DNA of 64,000 nucleotides from Gyrodactylus bullatarudis (taxonomy: Eukaryota; Platyhelminthes; Monogenea; Gyrodactylidea; Gyrodactylidae). This document shows, in pieces, positions 60,401-64,000 of the stretch (position 1 is its first letter; the number at the start of each line of letters is the position of its first letter). The stretch lies in contig SSNU01000024.1 of assembly GCA_012064415.1 (NCBI GenBank), positions 332,160 through 396,159 of the forward strand, given 5' to 3'. The notes below the pieces were generated by a model. It did no database searches, had not been told where the DNA came from, and saw only the letters and a list, made by a program, of their open reading frames with translations. The position numbers and the translations under genes were made by a program.

Positions 60401-60471
60401 GTACTAATGCTTGAGATTACCTGGGTGCTTTTCATATGTTTAAACTGATAACTTACGTTTGCATCTCGTTT
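54494..60471 (-). CDS. Micro-exon gene: coiled-coil / Gly-Ser-Tyr-Ala-rich / Arg-Ser-rich protein
   Basis: At least 46 exons, 45 of them 6-69 bases. In order: 60471-60457, 59615-59604, 59526-59521, 59442-59431, 59296-59282, 59210-59199, 59145-59140, 59056-59039, 58952-58932, 58851-58834, 58797-58786, 58739-58728, 58669-58619, 58541-58524, 58439-58425, 58176-58159, 58115-58092, 58047-58036, 57945-57934, 57841-57821, 57601-57590, 57501-57493, 57413-57402, 57317-57309, 57257-57246, 57176-57168, 57119-57114, 57028-57023, 56944-56876, 56748-56734, 56678-56661, 56151-56146, 56091-56086, 55945-55937, 55886-55872, 55788-55315, 55243-55232, 55181-55176, 55092-55087, 55040-55035, 54970-54959, 54896-54888, 54752-54747, 54697-54692, 54577-54551, 54505-54494. 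All lengths are multiples of 3, all introns are phase 2, and no stop occurs across 45 junctions (373 codons). An ATG lies at 60464-60462. Product: polar N-terminus with a CHSHCCHAF segment; coiled coil including IGEATMRLEDKV and KKRLEEKALVAKAEQEAIQL; one 474-base exon of GGAYGS repeats; then an RS/RG tail. No homologue recognised. The 3' end is uncertain. Confidence 0.82.
55375..55600 (-). repeat. In-frame tandem repeat coding for GGAYGS units
   Basis: Inside the 474-base exon of the micro-exon gene. Alternating units GGAGCTTACGGAAGC and GGAGCTTATGGAAGCAGCAGT are repeated about ten times. They encode Gly-Gly-Ala-Tyr-Gly-Ser with optional Ser-Ser. Such a repeat can change length by slippage without breaking the frame. 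The Gly/Tyr/Ser composition is like structural or phase-separating protein segments. Confidence 0.85.
56255..56350. repeat. Dispersed repeat, copy 2
   Basis: Inverse of 41450-41590 (shared TTTTTAGGACCCTAAAATTT). Sits in a 500-base intron of the micro-exon gene, which is far longer than its usual 35-100-base introns. Confidence 0.5.
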
Positions 60472-60884
60472 CTTAAAAAAATTTTTTTTTTCAATTTTCC
60501 TGACTAATCGTACTATAATCTTGTGAATACAAATACTGTTGAAAAAAATCTATTATAAGGGCAAATTACTATGATCAAGTCTCTTTAGATCAGACAACAT
60601 TTCTTGGACGTCTGGATTTTTTCATTAATGACTTGGCCAATCCACGCTGTGCACTATACCATTTACAGATCCTTTTGGAAGCACTGCATTTCAGTGAGAA
60701 AATAGTGCAATTCGATTTGAAAGGGTGGGGTTAAATAGCCTTTCTCGTCTCCTAATGTATTTTTGGGCAGACATATAAAAGTCATATATTCATGGTATAT
60801 TAGGTATTATGTATTACAAAGAAAAGGTGTTTTGTATTCTAACTTTTTGTTGAGTGGTGGGTTATAAACATAAGGCAATGTTTA

Positions 60885-61330
60885 TTAAAGGTTATAGGAG
60901 TAGTTTTTCTGAGCACACAGATTTGGATTAAAGTGGTTAATGAAGAATTTTTCCTTCAGCCACAAATGCGTGCTGTCATCACCCGCATTTCTATACAAAA
61001 TTGAGAAATTAGAAATTGAAGCTTCATTGTTCTCCTGTTTGATATGTCTGGTCACCACTGTATCCTTCTTGAGGTGATCGTCAGATCTAGTTGAGAATTT
61101 CCTAATAGTATGTCCGATATAAAAAGCTCGTACAGCAAATCCCAACAAGATCTACTATCTCATTACTCTGTAGTTCAAAACCATCATGTTCATCAATAAA
61201 AAATTTAATAACATCAAGAGTCTCCTCAATAGGTACATTTGGAAATAAGGAACTGACATCTAATGAAACCATTTCATTTGAACCAATATTTAAATCTTAT
61301 CGACTTAATATTTTATCTTTTCCGTCACTC
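60885..61330 (-). pseudogene. Penelope-like element, internally deleted
   Basis: On the minus strand, 61290-61155 encodes the RT motif SNEMVSLDVSSLFPNVPIEE, the classic Penelope 'DVxSLFxNVP' block. It is then joined abruptly at about 61150 to the GIY-YIG endonuclease (AFYIGHTIRKFSTRSDDHLK ... NLCAQKN, 61148-60885). Most of the RT palm and thumb is missing. It is inserted between the first micro-exon at 60457 and its duplicate at 61653. Confidence 0.8.
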
Positions 61331-61652
61331 AAGCTAGTTGGGTTATCTATTGAATATCTGGGCTCTACTAAATAAAACTAACTAACAATCACACCCTAAG
61401 CATTCAAGTGTATATAGACATTGTTATTATTACATGTATACTGTGGAATTTTAAAATTAAATTCACAAGTATTCTGTATTTTCGCTGAAAGAAAAGATGA
61501 TATTACTTTTGAGTTTGAAATTTAAACATTATAAATAGTATTATCAATAAAATTCACGTATTATCCGTATTTTGACTATGAAAAAAATAGTATTCCCTTC
61601 TGATGGTTCGCTCCTTTGTGTTTTTATCCATATTTCCGAATTGAAGACTTAC

Positions 61653-63696
61653 TATTGCATTTCGTTTCTATAAAAATATACATTTTCGTCAAGTCTCTAT
61701 CAGACAATAGACAATAAAAGTATTTTTATATAAACTATTTGTTCACTGCAAAATACATTTTGATAAGTCTGACACGTAAGAGTTTGGAGTATTGACGTTT
61801 TTGTATAAATACATACTTTTGTATATTGTTTCTTTTCAAAATACATGAAATTAACTTAATTCTATTTTGCATTTTCTCTTCTTTATTCATGAAGAGAACT
61901 TGAATGTTGGTAGAGTCTGAAGAGACCCGGCAATATAAAACGTTTATCAATATAATTAGTTAGTTTTCATAAAAATTCCATATGATTGTCTATAACGATG
62001 TTCGCTTGCTACCTGAATACGACATGTATTCGACATGTATTGTGTGAGTCCTAACTGTTTTTATCAGGGTAATCTAAATGTTTTTTATTCTAATCTTTAT
62101 TTTAATTTTCCTTATATTATCAGAGTTATTACTCTAATAATTCTGATTATTGTAGCAATCACTATAATTTTATAATCCTTGCTCTTTAAGAAATACTACA
62201 CCCTTTTCTCCTCTTTCTACAGACAGACAAATACAAGCCAGAAGACAACATAGTCAGGCAGCAAGCGAACAACGTTATAGACAATCTATGCCGAACAGCT
62301 CCCTGAAAAACTACTTGGTTCAAAATTAAAATTCCATATGATTTGATAATCAAATAATATCCTTGATGAAGTTCGGTTAAATCGCTCTAATGTAAAAAAT
62401 GATTAAATCTTACTGAGTATGGATGGTATTACTAAATTAAGAGTATATGATGAAGAAGATTTTAGCATATCGATTCAGGGATAAAAATTACATTATACAC
62501 TGTATAATATACAATTTTTATACAATGTAAATTTAATATAAAATGTATATATACCAATTGGTAATTAAAAGCAATTTCATAAATTGACTTGATAAAATGA
62601 TAATTGATAAAGTAGATGTCTATTCTGAAGGCAAGTTCTTACTGATGGATATTTCTACTACAGGAAATATTAGGAATATAAATAGGATTTATATCTCCAC
62701 GCATCAAGATTTGTCATTTAACTCAAATAATCTTACCGGTGGATTCTATGTCTAGTAAAATAGATAGAATCATCAAATTTTCATCAATAGATTCAAGAAA
62801 AATTTTGATATAATTTAAATTTCAATCTAGCTGTTTAGTCTTTCAAATCTAGTTAAGTCATAAATAGAAAGAGTTGCACGTACAATCATGTGAAATAGGT
62901 AACAATAAAAAATCGCATATCTATCAGTCAAAATGGTAAAAAGTTTGATTACTCACTCATTGGTGCCATAACTAAATTGCCAATTAGCTTTTTTGGTTTT
63001 ATGCAAATATTACTTAAATAAAGTATTTAATTGAGATAAACTATCAAGATTACATCTGAAATATGGTAATCTTATCAATTCTGAAGTAGATTTATGAGTA
63101 AATTTATATTTTGTAAAATTAAAAAATTAATCTAACTCATGGACAGTTGGTCTAAATTTAGAGTAGTGATTCAGTAAAGAACTCTTGGCAAAATGATTAT
63201 TCTGTTTTATTGCAATGAAAAGCTTACTGTGAATTGAAACTGTAAGCATGTTAATAGGTAGTAAAATTCAATAGGATTTTTAATGAAGCAGAATTATTTA
63301 TAAAAGTTAGGCTTACTTAACCCTGCAAAAATAATTATGTTATAATATAATAAACGAATTTTAAGCTTTAACCATTCATATGACTCACTTTTTCTTGGTA
63401 TTACTTGTAAATTGAAAGAAAATTACTTGATCTAAATTAATTATGCTTAGTTTTTGAGACAAAAATTGTCGATTAGTAAGAAATATAACTGATTGTAAAG
63501 TATAAAATATGAACTAACTTTTTTTGAATACTTAGTATTGAATAAAATCATAAGTTTAAATGAAATAAAAGAAATAAGTTTTATTTGTTTGACATATAGC
63601 TTAATTTACACTTTTTTAACTATTCTGGAATAAAAAGTTAATGAAAGAGTTTAAACTAAGACATAAATTTGATAATCTTACGTTATATGTTTTTTC
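61653..63696 (-). CDS. Probable upstream micro-exons of the same gene
   Basis: Ten further candidates fit the same rule (AG | exon of 6-18 bases, multiple of 3 | GT, phase 2): 63696-63682, 63530-63519, 63403-63389, 63322-63317, 63239-63228, 62971-62957, 62745-62737, 62654-62643, 62431-62414, 61667-61653. Read together in phase 2 they stay open and give an Asn/His/Lys-rich peptide. The exon at 61653-61667 (AAACGAAATGCAATA) is a near copy of 60457-60471 (AAACGAGATGCAAAC), each with an ATG. They may be 5' exons of the main transcript, an alternative start, or a second tandem gene. Several flanking consensus sites are weaker than in the main array. Confidence 0.5.
61668..62413. other. Interval with a small inverted-repeat element
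   Basis: About 61985-62030 and 62237-62285 form an inverted pair (GATTGTCTATAACG...TTCGCTTGCT in both). ATTCCATATGATT also flanks on both sides (61976, 62330). This looks like a short TIR or MITE-type insertion. The block GTCTGAAGAGACCCGGC at 61916 matches 8372. No coding feature was identified. Confidence 0.5.
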
Positions 63697-64000
63697 CTGT
63701 ATGATAGAAGTTATTTGGACTATTTAAAATCTATAAAACGTTACAATGATTCTTGTTCCCTTTAAACGATAAGAATAATTGAGGGATTATTATATACCAG
63801 AGATTCACGTAATTTTGTATATACGTCCGAAGATCCACTTATTTGCATTTAGAAATTATTTGAAGTATTAAAAAAACAAGAGTTTTATTTACACTGAATA
63901 CGTATTTCTTAAAGCTTCATCAGCAGTGTTACTTTAAAAATGGAAATTATAAATATAATCATTGAAATAATAAAATTACAAATATAAGAATGAAAATAGT
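63697..64000 (-). mobile_element. Penelope-like terminal repeat at the window end
   Basis: The reverse complement of 63790-63960 matches 27541-27670: the hammerhead block, then GGA...TCGGACGTAT...ACGTGAAT. The element probably continues beyond the window. Confidence 0.65.
63891..63929 (-). ncRNA. Hammerhead ribozyme in a Penelope-like terminal repeat
   Basis: On the minus strand, stem I ACACTG (63929-63924) pairs perfectly with CAGTGT (63896-63891). Core CTGATGA is at 63923-63917 and GAAA at 63908-63905. Stem III lies in ATACGTAT and cleavage is predicted just before CAGTGT. Stem II is minimal (8 bases). Stem I differs from the copy at 27555 at several positions, yet both stay paired. Confidence 0.65.

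Overview
The window is nuclear DNA from a bilaterian animal. It is AT-rich, and its genes are split by GT-AG introns that are often under 70 bases and sometimes only 26-32 bases. The bilaterian assignment rests on a voltage-gated sodium channel with the DEKA selectivity filter, an EMX/ems homeobox gene, CEP120, TENT5 and L3MBTL. I cannot name the species. Penelope-like retroelements, hammerhead ribozymes and a micro-exon gene recall flatworms and other spiralians, but that is only a hint.

Layout, left to right. 1-3.5 kb: a decayed TIR transposon. 3.5-8.9 kb (+): a two-pore K+ channel, N-terminus not found. 9.1-10.3 kb (+): mitochondrial branched-chain 2-oxoacid dehydrogenase E1-beta. 10.4-10.8 kb: a perfect 142-bp inverted repeat carrying a hammerhead ribozyme. 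11.5 kb (+): a secreted Gly/Asn/Cys-rich protein. 12.35-28.9 kb (-): a complete 21-exon Nav1-type sodium channel of about 2046 residues; its 6.1-kb first intron holds Penelope-like and foldback repeats. 30.2-35.1 kb (-): a TENT5 non-canonical poly(A) polymerase. 35.6-36.7 kb: a small LSm-like gene (-) head to head with a small cytochrome b5-domain gene (+). 39.0-45.3 kb (+): an EMX-class homeobox gene with a 5.2-kb intron inside the homeobox. 45.7-49.9 kb (-): CEP120, with an unrecognised + strand gene inside one intron. 50.1-53.0 kb (+): L3MBTL (three MBT repeats, C2HC finger, SAM). 53.4-54.1 kb (+): two related small secreted cysteine-rich proteins.

54.5-60.5 kb (-), and probably on to about 63.7 kb, is the most striking locus. 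It is a micro-exon gene with at least 46 exons, 45 of them 6-69 bases long. Every exon is a multiple of 3 and every intron is in phase 2. Conceptual splicing gives one uninterrupted reading frame: a polar N-terminal part, a coiled coil, a Gly/Ser/Tyr/Ala-rich block and an Arg/Ser-rich tail. I recognise no homologue.

The genes do not form one pathway. The sodium and potassium channels are excitability genes, EMX and L3MBTL are developmental and chromatin regulators, and CEP120 is a centriole protein. Exon coordinates were assigned by eye from splice-site consensus and reading-frame continuity.
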